NCBI GenBank assembly: GCA_023701205.1
Contig: JAMPXJ010000012.1
Span: forward strand, 72,797 to 114,577
Direction of reading: 5' to 3'
DNA: 41,781 bases
From: Oligoflexia bacterium
GTDB lineage: Bacteria; Bdellovibrionota; UBA1018
In this document: positions 16,368-23,167 of the stretch, piece by piece
Layout: each line of letters starts with the position of its first letter
How positions within the stretch are numbered: the stretch's first letter is position 1
Translations under genes and position numbers: made by a program
Notes under the pieces: generated by a model
Databases searched by the model: none
Seen by the model: only the letters and a program-made list of their open reading frames with translations
Told to the model about the DNA's origin: nothing

Positions 16368-16883
16368 TTAGTGGATCCAGTCGCCCGACTCCGTCACTGA
16401 CGAGTCGGCGATCTCCTGGGACGTCGCGTCCCGGACTTCGATGGCTTCGATGTCGAAGATCAGGTCCTGACCCGCAAGCGGGTGGTTGCCGTCCAGGGTA
16501 AGCGAGTCCCGGCGCGCTTCGATCACCCGAAAGACCCGGGGCTCCTTGTCCTCGAACCGGGTCAGGACCTCGCTGCCGCACTGAACTCGGGCACCTTCGC
16601 TGATTTCGCTCCGGAGAACCTCGATCACGAGCTCCGGGTCGTAAAGCCCGTAAGCCTCTTCAGCCGAAAGATGGATCCGCCGCTTCTCGCCCCGCCTGAG
16701 ATTCGTCAGCGCATGGGCGAGCCCCGGGGGTTCGGCGGGAGTTTTGGGGTAAGGTTCGTGTGAACCAGGAAGGGGGCCGCGAAAGGAATCGGTGAGTACC
16801 CCCTGGTTATAGGTCCGGCTGATCACCTGGCCAGTCCTGTTTCGGACAATGCAGTGGAACGAGACGACCCGCGCCTTCGCCAT
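16368..16883 (-). CDS. FKBP-type peptidyl-prolyl isomerase, SlyD-like
   Basis: This 171-aa protein has the SlyD/FkpA-like split FKBP domain with an inserted flap. The C-terminal signature LDGNHPLAGQDLIFDIEAIE and ..EVRDAT is typical, as are the GLAHAL and AEEAYG stretches. Such enzymes catalyse prolyl cis-trans isomerisation and act as chaperones; the His/Cys-rich metal-binding tail of E. coli SlyD is absent. The start is uncertain: ATG 16883 gives the usual family N-terminus (MAKARVVSFHC) but with a weak ribosome-binding site; ATG 16919 would add 12 residues. It is convergent with the L,D-transpeptidase gene and divergent from the RRM gene. Confidence 0.88.
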   Translation of the reverse strand: MAKARVVSFHCIVRNRTGQVISRTYNQGVLTDSFRGPLPGSHEPYPKTPAEPPGLAHALTNLRRGEKRRIHLSAEEAYGLYDPELVIEVLRSEISEGARVQCGSEVLTRFEDKEPRVFRVIEARRDSLTLDGNHPLAGQDLIFDIEAIEVRDATSQEIADSSVTESGDWIH

Positions 16884-16924
16884 GGTCGATGAGTAACCCA
16901 AGCGCAGAGGGGATTCCATGCCTA

Positions 16925-16952
16925 TTTGATTTGGCATCAGCTGTGCTAGAAT
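16925..16952 (+). promoter_or_regulatory. Extended -10 promoter of the RRM gene
   Basis: TTTGAT (16925-16930), 16 bases, TAGAAT (16947-16952) preceded by TG at the extended -10 position. Start of transcription is expected near 16959, giving a leader of about 110 bases. The same stretch contains TTGGCAT and GTGC in near sigma54 spacing, but the sigma70 reading is better. Confidence 0.55.
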
Positions 16953-16990
16953 CAACGAGTCAGCTGTTCCACTGCTACTTTGGAGAGAGT

Positions 16991-17068
16991 GGGCATGGTG
17001 CCCGGTTTCCTCCTTAAGCGGCTACGGAGCCCCGCAATAGTTTTGCCAAAGGGGCTATAGGAGAAAAC
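16991..17068 (+). promoter_or_regulatory. Structured leader of the RRM protein gene
   Basis: Three structures are visible. A hairpin GGGCA-tgg-TGCCC spans 16991-17003. A hairpin GGCT-acgg-AGCC spans 17020-17031. AGCCCC (17028-17033) can instead pair with GGGGCT (17051-17056), which excludes the second hairpin. The pyrimidine run GTTTCCTCCT (17005-17014) is complementary, with one mismatch, to AGGAGAAAAC (17059-17068), the ribosome-binding site. Mutually exclusive pairings next to a ribosome-binding site suggest a switch: cold response, autoregulation by the RRM protein, or a ligand. No known riboswitch family was recognised. Confidence 0.5.
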
Positions 17069-17395
17069 ATGGGCAAGAAACTTTACGTTGGCAATCTTCC
17101 GTTCTCGGCGACCGATCAGATCCTTCAGGACACGTTCGCGCAGTGCGGAACGGTGGAGTCCGCCAAGATCATCATGGATCGTGATACGGGCCGCAGCAAA
17201 GGCTTCGGTTTCGTCGAGATGTCCACGGAGGCCGAAGCCCAGGACGCGATCCGCAAGTTCAATGGCGCGGACTACGATGGTCGTCCCATGACGGTGAACG
17301 AGGCCAAGCCGATGGCGCCGCGCGAGAACCGTGGCGGTGGTGGCGGCTTCGGTGGCGGCGGTAAGCGCGGCGGCGATCGCGGCAACCGCTGGTAA
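17069..17395 (+). CDS. RRM RNA-binding protein, glycine-rich tail
   Basis: This 108-aa protein has one RNA recognition motif: RNP2 as KLYVGNLPF (residues 4-12) and RNP1 as GRSKGFGFVEM (about residues 43-53). The tail is Gly/Arg-rich (RGGGGGFGGGGKRGGDRGNRW). This is the small bacterial RRM family akin to cold-inducible Rbp proteins of cyanobacteria. It binds RNA in the cytoplasm; the targets are unknown. AGGAG lies six bases before the ATG within a strongly structured leader, so the protein may regulate its own mRNA. Confidence 0.95.
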   Translation: MGKKLYVGNLPFSATDQILQDTFAQCGTVESAKIIMDRDTGRSKGFGFVEMSTEAEAQDAIRKFNGADYDGRPMTVNEAKPMAPRENRGGGGGFGGGGKRGGDRGNRW

Positions 17396-17409
17396 GCGGC
17401 GCGGCCGAA

Positions 17410-17967
17410 ATGGCTTTGACTTATTCGGAGGCGGCGCCGCTGGGAACGGAGGCGCCGCCTTTTCATCTTCCGGGGGTGGATGGCCGCAGCTACGGGCTGG
17501 AGGATTTCCGGGACGCCCGGGCGCTCGTGGTGGCGTTCATCTGCAATCATTGTCCTTATGTGCAGGCTGTGCGGGGACGCATCAATGCGCTCGCGCGGGA
17601 GTTCGCGCCCCGCGGCGTGCGGCTCGTCGCGATCAACTGCAACGACTCCAAGCGCTATCCGGATGACGGTTTCGAGGCGATGAAAAGGGTCGCGCGCGAG
17701 GAAGGCTTCGTCTTTCCTTACCTCTGGGATGAGTCCCAGGAGGTGGCGCGGGCTTATGGCGCCGCATGTACGCCTGATTTCTTTGTTTATGGCCGCGAGG
17801 GCGAAAAATTCTTTTTGAAATATCAGGGCCGTCTCGACGACAACTGGAAAGACGAGTCAGCCGTGAGCTCCCGCGATCTCGCCCGGGCGCTCGAAGCGCT
17901 CTTGGCGGGTGGGGAGCCCGCGCGCGAGCAGCAGCCCTCAATGGGCTGCAGCATCAAATGGAAATGA
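17410..17967 (+). CDS. Thioredoxin-like / peroxiredoxin-like family protein
   Basis: This 185-aa cytoplasmic protein has the AhpC/TSA-thioredoxin fold with the active motif CNHCPYV (Cys45 and Cys48), typical of the PRX-like 'CNHCPF/YV' group, and the conserved NCNDS and TPDFFVY stretches. The cis-Pro follows Thr in CTPDFF. The tail ends GCSIKWK, also common in this group. It is probably a thiol-disulfide oxidoreductase; a signal peptide is absent. It begins 14 bases after the RRM gene with no terminator between, so it is likely co-transcribed. Its 3' end overlaps the convergent HD gene by 30 bases. Confidence 0.88.
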   Translation: MALTYSEAAPLGTEAPPFHLPGVDGRSYGLEDFRDARALVVAFICNHCPYVQAVRGRINALAREFAPRGVRLVAINCNDSKRYPDDGFEAMKRVAREEGFVFPYLWDESQEVARAYGAACTPDFFVYGREGEKFFLKYQGRLDDNWKDESAVSSRDLARALEALLAGGEPAREQQPSMGCSIKWK

Positions 17968-19365
17968 GGCCTGCCCGTCGCGCCCAAAGGGCTCGTCCTC
18001 GTAGGGGAGGGGCTCGGCGCGCCCGCTGTCGCGGCAGAGAGGATAGTTCTCGGGCGAAACATAGAGCCGGGTGATCTCGCGCTTCTCGCCGTAACGAAGG
18101 AAGAGATCGGTGCACTGCTCGAGCGGGATGGTGCCGGGCTTGCTGTAGTGATTGTCGTAACGAACGTAGATGGGGTCGCCCGGTTTTCGGAAATACTTTG
18201 ACAACTCGCCCGTGGACGTGGCCAGCAGGTAATGGATCTGCTGGGCCGCAAGCTCCTTCTGGAGCTTGGCGAGCAGCCGCTTCTGTTCGGTGAGCGCGGT
18301 TCGCGTTGCGGGAATCCCGCTATGGAGCTCCACGAGCATCCGATAAGGGCGTTTCTCGCTGATGCGGCGCGCCCATTCATTGGAGCTCTGTGCGAGATTG
18401 GAAAATAGCTGGGAGTCGTTGCACTCGCAGTAACGCTCGACGTCGGCGGGCAGCGAATAGTCGCAGTCCGGGGACTCCAGGTACTGTCGCAGCATCTCGT
18501 CGAAAACCACGCTCTTGTAATGGAAGTAGACCATCAGGAACATGTGGTAGCGCGAGATGAGGAAGTCCTCGAAGGCGTAAAGCGCCCGATGCTGGAGAGA
18601 GAGGTAGGCCTTGGCTACGCCGTCGCCGCGCACGACGTGCGAGGTGAGGTTTCCCACGAGCCAATCGAAGTCGAACTGCCCGTAGCTGACGCCGGCATGG
18701 AGGCTGTCACGCCGAAGATAATCCATCCGATCCGCGTCGAGCTCGCTCGAGATCAGCTGCTTGAGGAGCGGGCGGAAGTCGATGCGTTCGCCATCAACCG
18801 TCTCCTCGAAGAATGGATCCTCGAGGACGATCCCCGGCTCGATGAGGGCCGCGATATGGCGAGGTCCGAAGCCCCATGGGGCCCCGCTTTTCGCCAGCTG
18901 GGGCGTGAGGCTTGAGTCGAGAATGATCTTGAGCGTGTAATCCTCGTGCGTGGCTTTGCGTGGCTTGGATTTCGGGGAGGCCGGAGGACCGAAGGGAAGG
19001 GCGAGGTCACGGACCTCAGGCATCGCGAATTCGGTCGTATGCGAGAGTGGGCCATGGCCGACGTCATGAAGAAGCGCGGCCAGGCGCAGGACCCGGCGGA
19101 AGCGCTGGAAAGCCCCCGGATTGAGCTGCGCCAGGGGAAGGTTGCGCGAGCCAGAGCCCGCAAAGATGGAGTCGAAGGCGAGTGATGCAGTGCGCATCGC
19201 GCCCAGGCTGTGGATGTAGCGATTATGAGTGGCGCTCGGAAAGGAGAACTCGGCGAAACCCAGCTGCTTGATCTGGCGGAGGCGCTGGAAGTGGCGGGAG
19301 TCGATGATCGACATTTCCTCGCCGTCGACGAGGATCGAGCCATGAATGACGTCCCGGATCTCCAT
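17938..19365 (-). CDS. HD-domain phosphohydrolase (SAMHD1-like)
   Basis: This 475-aa protein opens with MEIRDVIHGSILVDGEEMSI, the usual start of the YwfO/SAMHD1-type HD proteins. The metal-binding set is visible: His in NRYIHSLGAM (about residue 52), the HD pair in LLHDVGHGPLSHTTE (about 97-111) and a later Asp in DADRMDYLRRDS (about 215). Members of the group hydrolyse deoxynucleoside triphosphates or other nucleotides. The C-terminal half (ELHSGIPATRTALTEQKRLL...) is like the auxiliary region of the group. The exact substrate is unknown. It stands as a single gene between the convergent thioredoxin-like gene and the histone-like gene's terminator. Confidence 0.88.
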   Translation of the reverse strand: MEIRDVIHGSILVDGEEMSIIDSRHFQRLRQIKQLGFAEFSFPSATHNRYIHSLGAMRTASLAFDSIFAGSGSRNLPLAQLNPGAFQRFRRVLRLAALLHDVGHGPLSHTTEFAMPEVRDLALPFGPPASPKSKPRKATHEDYTLKIILDSSLTPQLAKSGAPWGFGPRHIAALIEPGIVLEDPFFEETVDGERIDFRPLLKQLISSELDADRMDYLRRDSLHAGVSYGQFDFDWLVGNLTSHVVRGDGVAKAYLSLQHRALYAFEDFLISRYHMFLMVYFHYKSVVFDEMLRQYLESPDCDYSLPADVERYCECNDSQLFSNLAQSSNEWARRISEKRPYRMLVELHSGIPATRTALTEQKRLLAKLQKELAAQQIHYLLATSTGELSKYFRKPGDPIYVRYDNHYSKPGTIPLEQCTDLFLRYGEKREITRLYVSPENYPLCRDSGRAEPLPYEDEPFGRDGQASFPFDAAAH

Positions 19366-19378
19366 TCGCCCTCAACTC

Positions 19379-19414
19379 GAAAAAAAGCCCCTGGCCCGAT
19401 GAAAGGCCAGGGGC
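19379..19414 (-). terminator. Rho-independent terminator of histone-like gene
   Basis: On the minus strand GCCCCTGGCC (read as its complement) forms a perfect 10-bp stem between 19387-19396 and 19405-19414, followed by seven T (19380-19386 as A on the plus strand). It ends the gene at 19430-19807. Confidence 0.9.
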
Positions 19415-19429
19415 ACGGAATCCTCTCGC

Positions 19430-19807
19430 TTACTCCTCGGAATCGCTCTGGCTGCTGCCGTAGCCGAACGCCGAACTGAGGGCCGAGCCCGTGAGTCCGC
19501 CGGCGAAGCCGCCGAGGGTGGAGCTCGTCGGAGCCGCGGCTGGAGCCGCTGGCTGCTGGTTCATCTGGGGAGCCGGGGCCTTCGGGGCCGCGGGCTTGCG
19601 CGGAGCCGCTTTTTTCGGTGCGGCCTTCGGTGCGGCTTTCTTAGCGGGCTTCTTCGCCTTTTTCGCAGCGGCTTTCTTCGGGGCTTTTTTCGCGGCTTTC
19701 TTGGCGACCTTCTTGGAGCCCTTTTTGGCGGTCTTCTTCGCCGTTTTCTTGGCGGCTTTTTTCGAGGTGCTCTTCTTGGCGGCTTTTTTCGCAGCTTTTT
19801 TTGCCAT
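19430..19807 (-). CDS. Histone H1-like Lys/Ala-rich DNA-binding protein
   Basis: This 125-aa protein is almost wholly Lys/Ala/Pro from residue 1 to 82 (AKKAAKKAAKKSTSKKAAKK and similar, then PKAAPKK), as in histone H1 C-terminal domains and bacterial Hc2/AlgP-type proteins. The last 40 residues differ: Gln/Pro/Ala, then Gly/Ser-rich (GGFAGGLTGSALSSAFGYGS) and an acidic end (SDSEE). It probably binds and condenses DNA through the basic repeats. The Gly/Ser tail with an acidic end is not usual and may interact with another protein. GAGAG precedes the ATG. It is followed by its own terminator. Confidence 0.85.
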   Translation of the reverse strand: MAKKAAKKAAKKSTSKKAAKKTAKKTAKKGSKKVAKKAAKKAPKKAAAKKAKKPAKKAAPKAAPKKAAPRKPAAPKAPAPQMNQQPAAPAAAPTSSTLGGFAGGLTGSALSSAFGYGSSQSDSEE

Positions 19808-19986
19808 AGTATTTTCTCTCTTTGCTCTCTCTTCGGTTAACGTTGATCAGTCGATTCGGGGCTATTCTTATGTAAATCTTGGAGCTCGCGCCGACGCGGA
19901 GTTCAGGATGAAAATAAGCCATAGCTATCTAGGCATTGCAACACAAAATCCGGGAATTCTCCGGGCTCAGTGCCTCTGGTGCCTCA

Positions 19987-22038
19987 TTAATGCCAAAGCA
20001 GCTGCGTGTCCGCCTCGACGGTTCCGTCGGAAGTGGGAATCGGGTTCTTGTGCTGAGCGCGTCCGTCGGAGCGGATCTGTTTGCTCTGCAGCAGCTCGAA
20101 GGAGACGAATTTGACGCTATAGCCCACGCGCCCGGCCTTCTCGACCTCGCCGCTGTTCACATCGGCCCAGGAGGTTCGGAGTTTGTGGGGATCGGTTTCC
20201 AGGATCCCGCCTGGGAGCGTCAGTGCCGGGACATCCGCGTTCTGGGGTCGGGGCCGGGTCGGGTCTGCGAGATGCGCGATATTGAAGCCTTCAGGGGGGC
20301 TTGAGCTCGGGGAGTCGAGCATCTCGCCTTCGCCTTTGCGGAGCCGCTGCAGATAATACGTGAGCGCGGTCTTCGCGGCTTCCCGGGCCTTTTGCTGGTC
20401 GGGAGAGCCTGCGTCCATGAAGCCGGCGAGAAGATTCTGGATCTCCGAGTCGGCGCCGGAGTTCTTGGATCTGGGGGCGATCGGAGCCCAGAACGCGAGG
20501 TTCCGGCCCGTGTCGAAGTTCTTCATGAATTCCTCGTCCTCGACGTCGGTCGGGATCGTGTACTTGCCGACCTCGTAAGGGTTCGGGGCCATGGCGAACT
20601 GGTAGGCGCGCGCGATGTCCTCGCCCGTGACGGTGGGTGACATCGTGCCGCTCGGGCCGGGAGGCATGAAGCCCGAAAAAAAGCTCCGCATGACGTCTTC
20701 CCGGTCCCAGCCCTGGCCGGGACCCGCGCCCTCATTGGGGCGGATCGGGAGATTCGGAACCGCATTGGCCGTGAAGACGACCGCATTCTTGCCCGAAAGA
20801 TCGAACTGAGGCCGGCTCGGACGGAGAAAGTCGCTGTCCTTGAGTTCCGGGCCGATGCGGCTGCCGAAAGGCTGCGCCGCCGAGTAAGCCGTGAGCTCGA
20901 GGTCGCCAAAAGGCGAGAAGAGCAAGCGCGCCTTGGCTCGCAGGCGGATGGCGTAGTAGGTGAGGTAGTCCGGGTCCTTGGAAACCCCTACCGGCAGGGG
21001 ATCCCGCACCCCGTCCTGGATCGCCAGGGGCTTGCACTCGCCATTGGCGCCGTTCTCGAAATCGATGGCATAGGCATCGAACTTGACGCGGATGTCTTTG
21101 AGCCGCATCAGGGTCTCGGGGAGAAGCTCGTCCATCTTCACGTCCGCGCCCGGAAAGGCGTGGTTTCCGAGCGTGTAGTAGGCCGAAAGGAAGGCTTGGA
21201 TCTTCCGCTCGTTCATCGGGGGCTCGGGCGTGGTGATCGTCTTGAGGTTCTGGATCTTCTCGAGGTCGAGGTCCTTTTCGCCCGGCTGATTGAGATAGGT
21301 GGTCAGGGTGTTGATCCGGGCCCTGAGCATCAGCTCGCGCGGGACGAGACCCAGGCCCGCCCCCAGGCTCTGCATCAGGCTCAGGATATCGCGGATCTTG
21401 GGCTGGCTGTCGTAGAGGTTGGTGTTCAGGTGCTTGAAGTCAGGATCGGTGTTCCAGAGCCAGAGGCTGAGCAGGAGGGAATTTGCGCTCGCCATTTGCG
21501 TGCAGTTCTCCTCCTTGATTTTCTCGAGTTGCTCGAGGTGTTGGGTGAGGACCTTGGTGATCGCGTCGAAGGCCGCGAACTTCGGCTTGGCGATCCCCGG
21601 GATCTTGTCGAGCTTGCAGCCGTTGTCCTCTTTCTTGAAGGTCACGCAGACCACGGGCAGGCCGTATTTCTGGGTGCCGTCGGGTGACCACAGGACCGCG
21701 TTCCCGCCCGTATCGGGCCGGGGGAACTTCTGCTGCGACATATTCCCCATGACGTAGTAGCGGAAGAGAAACTTCTTGTACTGCCGCCGCATCTCATAGT
21801 TCAGGAAGGCGATCTGGTTGAGCTGGCGGGCCTGGACCGAGGCCCCCGCGTAGGCCGCGAGGTCGGCCGCGTTCTGGAGATTGATCTTGGCGTTGACGAG
21901 CATGCCCGTGTTCACGACGAAGGCGAAAAAGAAAACAAAGGTCAGCATCATGCCCCCGAGCAGGATGCTGATCTGTCCGCGCTCATCCCGCGCCGGCGCT
22001 GGTGTCGGGCGAGAGGGCTTTTTCCCCAAGAGTTTCAT
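19987..22038 (-). CDS. Tad-like (TadG-type) membrane-anchored protein
   Basis: This 683-aa protein has a short basic cytoplasmic start and one membrane segment (about residues 25-45, ISILLGGMMLTFVFFFAFVV), followed by 'NTGMLVNAKINLQNAADLAAYAGA'-like sequence. That is the hallmark of the TadE/TadG pilus-assembly proteins, where the segment resembles a pilin. The remaining 600 residues face the periplasm and show no VWA signature that I can identify. Start at ATG 22038 has GGGGAC upstream; the frame is open to 22104. No other tad/flp genes lie nearby, so its partner system must be elsewhere. The role in a Tad pilus or secretion is inference. Confidence 0.72.
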   Translation of the reverse strand: MKLLGKKPSRPTPAPARDERGQISILLGGMMLTFVFFFAFVVNTGMLVNAKINLQNAADLAAYAGASVQARQLNQIAFLNYEMRRQYKKFLFRYYVMGNMSQQKFPRPDTGGNAVLWSPDGTQKYGLPVVCVTFKKEDNGCKLDKIPGIAKPKFAAFDAITKVLTQHLEQLEKIKEENCTQMASANSLLLSLWLWNTDPDFKHLNTNLYDSQPKIRDILSLMQSLGAGLGLVPRELMLRARINTLTTYLNQPGEKDLDLEKIQNLKTITTPEPPMNERKIQAFLSAYYTLGNHAFPGADVKMDELLPETLMRLKDIRVKFDAYAIDFENGANGECKPLAIQDGVRDPLPVGVSKDPDYLTYYAIRLRAKARLLFSPFGDLELTAYSAAQPFGSRIGPELKDSDFLRPSRPQFDLSGKNAVVFTANAVPNLPIRPNEGAGPGQGWDREDVMRSFFSGFMPPGPSGTMSPTVTGEDIARAYQFAMAPNPYEVGKYTIPTDVEDEEFMKNFDTGRNLAFWAPIAPRSKNSGADSEIQNLLAGFMDAGSPDQQKAREAAKTALTYYLQRLRKGEGEMLDSPSSSPPEGFNIAHLADPTRPRPQNADVPALTLPGGILETDPHKLRTSWADVNSGEVEKAGRVGYSVKFVSFELLQSKQIRSDGRAQHKNPIPTSDGTVEADTQLLWH

Positions 22039-22316
22039 GAAGTCCCCGTCCCAATAGTTTCGCAGAGCGAAAGACGCCTGTCCACCTGTCCAAAGCTTTG
22101 ACATCTACCGGAAAACAAAAAGGAATTTCGGCGGCTCCGGTTCGTTTTGGCTCCAAGAATAACAAGAGACTTGGGGAGACGAAAAAAATGGAGGGCTTCA
22201 CGCATTGCGGCACGGACGTTGCTCCTAGGGCCCGCGACGCCGCTGAAAGGCACCAGCGGAAGGTCAGTGGAACTCAAGTGGGTGCCCTTGTGATCGAGAG
22301 AAGTGAGCGAGCCGAT
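22039..22316. promoter_or_regulatory. Divergent intergenic region, Tad-like gene / small exported protein
   Basis: This 278-base region separates divergent starts at 22038 and 22317. It contains a 6-bp hairpin CCGCTG-N8-CAGCGG (about 22239-22258) and an ATG at 22188 with a good GGGGAG site that is in frame with the gene at 22317. No convincing -35/-10 pair was found on either strand. Confidence 0.3.
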
Positions 22317-22808
22317 ATGTTTTCCCTTCAGCGCGCGTCTCGCGCGCCCGCCCCATCCAGATCCAAAGCGTCTTGGCCGCTTCTCGCTGCCACGAGCCTC
22401 GCGACGCTCCTGACGGTTTTTCTTTCTTTCCCGGCGGAAGCCGCCAATGAAAATTGCGCCAGCTGCCTGCAAACGCAGAACGTCGCCTGGCTTACCGGCG
22501 GCGGCTCCCGATTACGTGGCGGGTTGCTCTCTGCGCTCGAGGCCGTCGGCCCTGAGCAGGAAGCGTGGAATGGAGTGGGGGAGATTCCCAACCGCTTCAT
22601 GCCCAGCTGGAAGTCCACTTGGGATGATCCCACGCGCAAGCCCGACCCGTCGTTCATCGCGCCTTTTTACAACGAGCAGGAAGGCGTGCTGCCCGTGGCT
22701 TCGAATCCGGTATTCCAGTATCTCGGCCCGGAATGGGGCCAGCGATTTTTCAACTTTTCGATCGGAAGGCAGTCTCCGCCGGTTCCCTTGGGAGCGGTAT
22801 TTTTCTGA
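22317..22808 (+). CDS. Small exported protein of unknown function
   Basis: This 163-aa protein has a long basic n-region (MFSLQRASRAPAPSRSKASW), a hydrophobic core (about residues 21-36) and a cleavage site near FPAEAA, then a mature part of about 120 residues with a CxxC (NCASCLQ) near its start and ending PVPLGAVFF. I do not recognise a family. Start choice is uncertain: ATG 22317 puts the signal at the N-terminus but has a weak ribosome-binding site; ATG 22188 has GGGGAG and would add 43 residues, placing the hydrophobic core unusually deep. A strong terminator follows at 22891. Confidence 0.6.
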   Translation: MFSLQRASRAPAPSRSKASWPLLAATSLATLLTVFLSFPAEAANENCASCLQTQNVAWLTGGGSRLRGGLLSALEAVGPEQEAWNGVGEIPNRFMPSWKSTWDDPTRKPDPSFIAPFYNEQEGVLPVASNPVFQYLGPEWGQRFFNFSIGRQSPPVPLGAVFF

Positions 22809-22825
22809 TCAACCCCGTTTTGCCC

Positions 22826-22930
22826 TGGCAACCCCTCGGCAAATGAGGCGGTGCACTTCGCCCGCCTGACTCTACTCCTCTCTCTCTCTGCCTCGTTTTC
22901 TTTCAGGACGAAAGGAAACGAGGCTTTTTT
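22826..22930 (+). ncRNA. CU-rich candidate small RNA, unit A
   Basis: This non-coding stretch after the exported-protein gene holds, in order, CTGGCA (22825-22830), GCAAATG (22839-22845), a hairpin GGCGG/CCGCC (22847-22866), the tract CTACTCCTCTCTCTC (22872-22886) and a very strong terminator. The same elements in the same order recur about 184 bases downstream in unit B. The single-stranded tract resembles anti-Shine-Dalgarno sequence (CUCCU) and would be free to pair with ribosome-binding sites. Unit A could also be only the 3' untranslated region of the preceding gene, released by processing. Boundaries are estimates. Confidence 0.45.
22891..22930 (+). terminator. Strong rho-independent terminator
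   Basis: CCTCGTTTTCTTTC pairs with GAAAGGAAACGAGG to give a 14-bp stem with one wobble pair and a 5-base loop, followed by C and six T. It ends unit A or the preceding gene. Confidence 0.93.
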
Positions 22931-23005
22931 CATTTCCCTCATGCAAATTGAGACGTCAAAAGCGGCTCTCTCGCCGTGATTCGGCCACAAGCGCTCCCGC
23001 GCTCC

Positions 23006-23105
23006 TGGCACCGCAAATGCATTCCGTAGTTTCTGTCCGCAGGAAGCGGCTCATACTACTCCTCTCTCTCAAAGCCCTTCGGGAACCCTCCCGGAGGGCT
23101 TTTTA
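23006..23105 (+). ncRNA. CU-rich candidate small RNA, unit B
   Basis: Unit B repeats the layout of unit A: CTGGCA (23005-23010), GCAAATG (23013-23019), a hairpin CCGC-aggaa-GCGG (23037-23049), the identical 15-nt tract CTACTCCTCTCTCTC (23056-23070) and a terminator. There is no open frame of note. TGGCAC-N5-ATGCA (23006-23021) is one base from a sigma54 promoter, which would start an RNA of about 75 bases near 23032. The hairpins differ in sequence between the units while the loop tract is identical, as in duplicated small RNAs. Function by pairing with ribosome-binding sites is inference. Confidence 0.5.
23071..23105 (+). terminator. Rho-independent terminator
   Basis: AGCCCTTCGGG and CCCGGAGGGCT form an 11-bp stem (one G-U pair) with loop aaccct, followed by five T. 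It isolates unit B from the lipA promoter downstream. Confidence 0.92.
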
Positions 23106-23127
23106 CGTCAACCCTCCCTTCGAATTC

Positions 23128-23156
23128 TTGATTCCTGGTCGCCCCCTCATTATAAC
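23128..23156 (+). promoter_or_regulatory. Promoter of the lipA operon; mRNA probably near-leaderless
   Basis: TTGATT (23128-23133), 17 bases, TATAAC (23151-23156). The start of transcription would fall at about 23162-23164, only four to six bases before the lipA ATG at 23168. There is no ribosome-binding site before that ATG and no other suitable start downstream. Confidence 0.6.
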
Positions 23157-23167
23157 GATCCTTCACG

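Noticed and set aside
16931..16948. Sigma54-like TTGGCAT...GTGC before the RRM gene
   Set aside because: The -12 box is imperfect and the same bases form a better extended -10 sigma70 promoter (TGcTAGAAT).
17020..17040. Cobalamin-riboswitch-like string GGAGCCCCGCAA in the RRM leader
   Set aside because: No B12 box or other conserved cores; leader is too short for a cobalamin aptamer.
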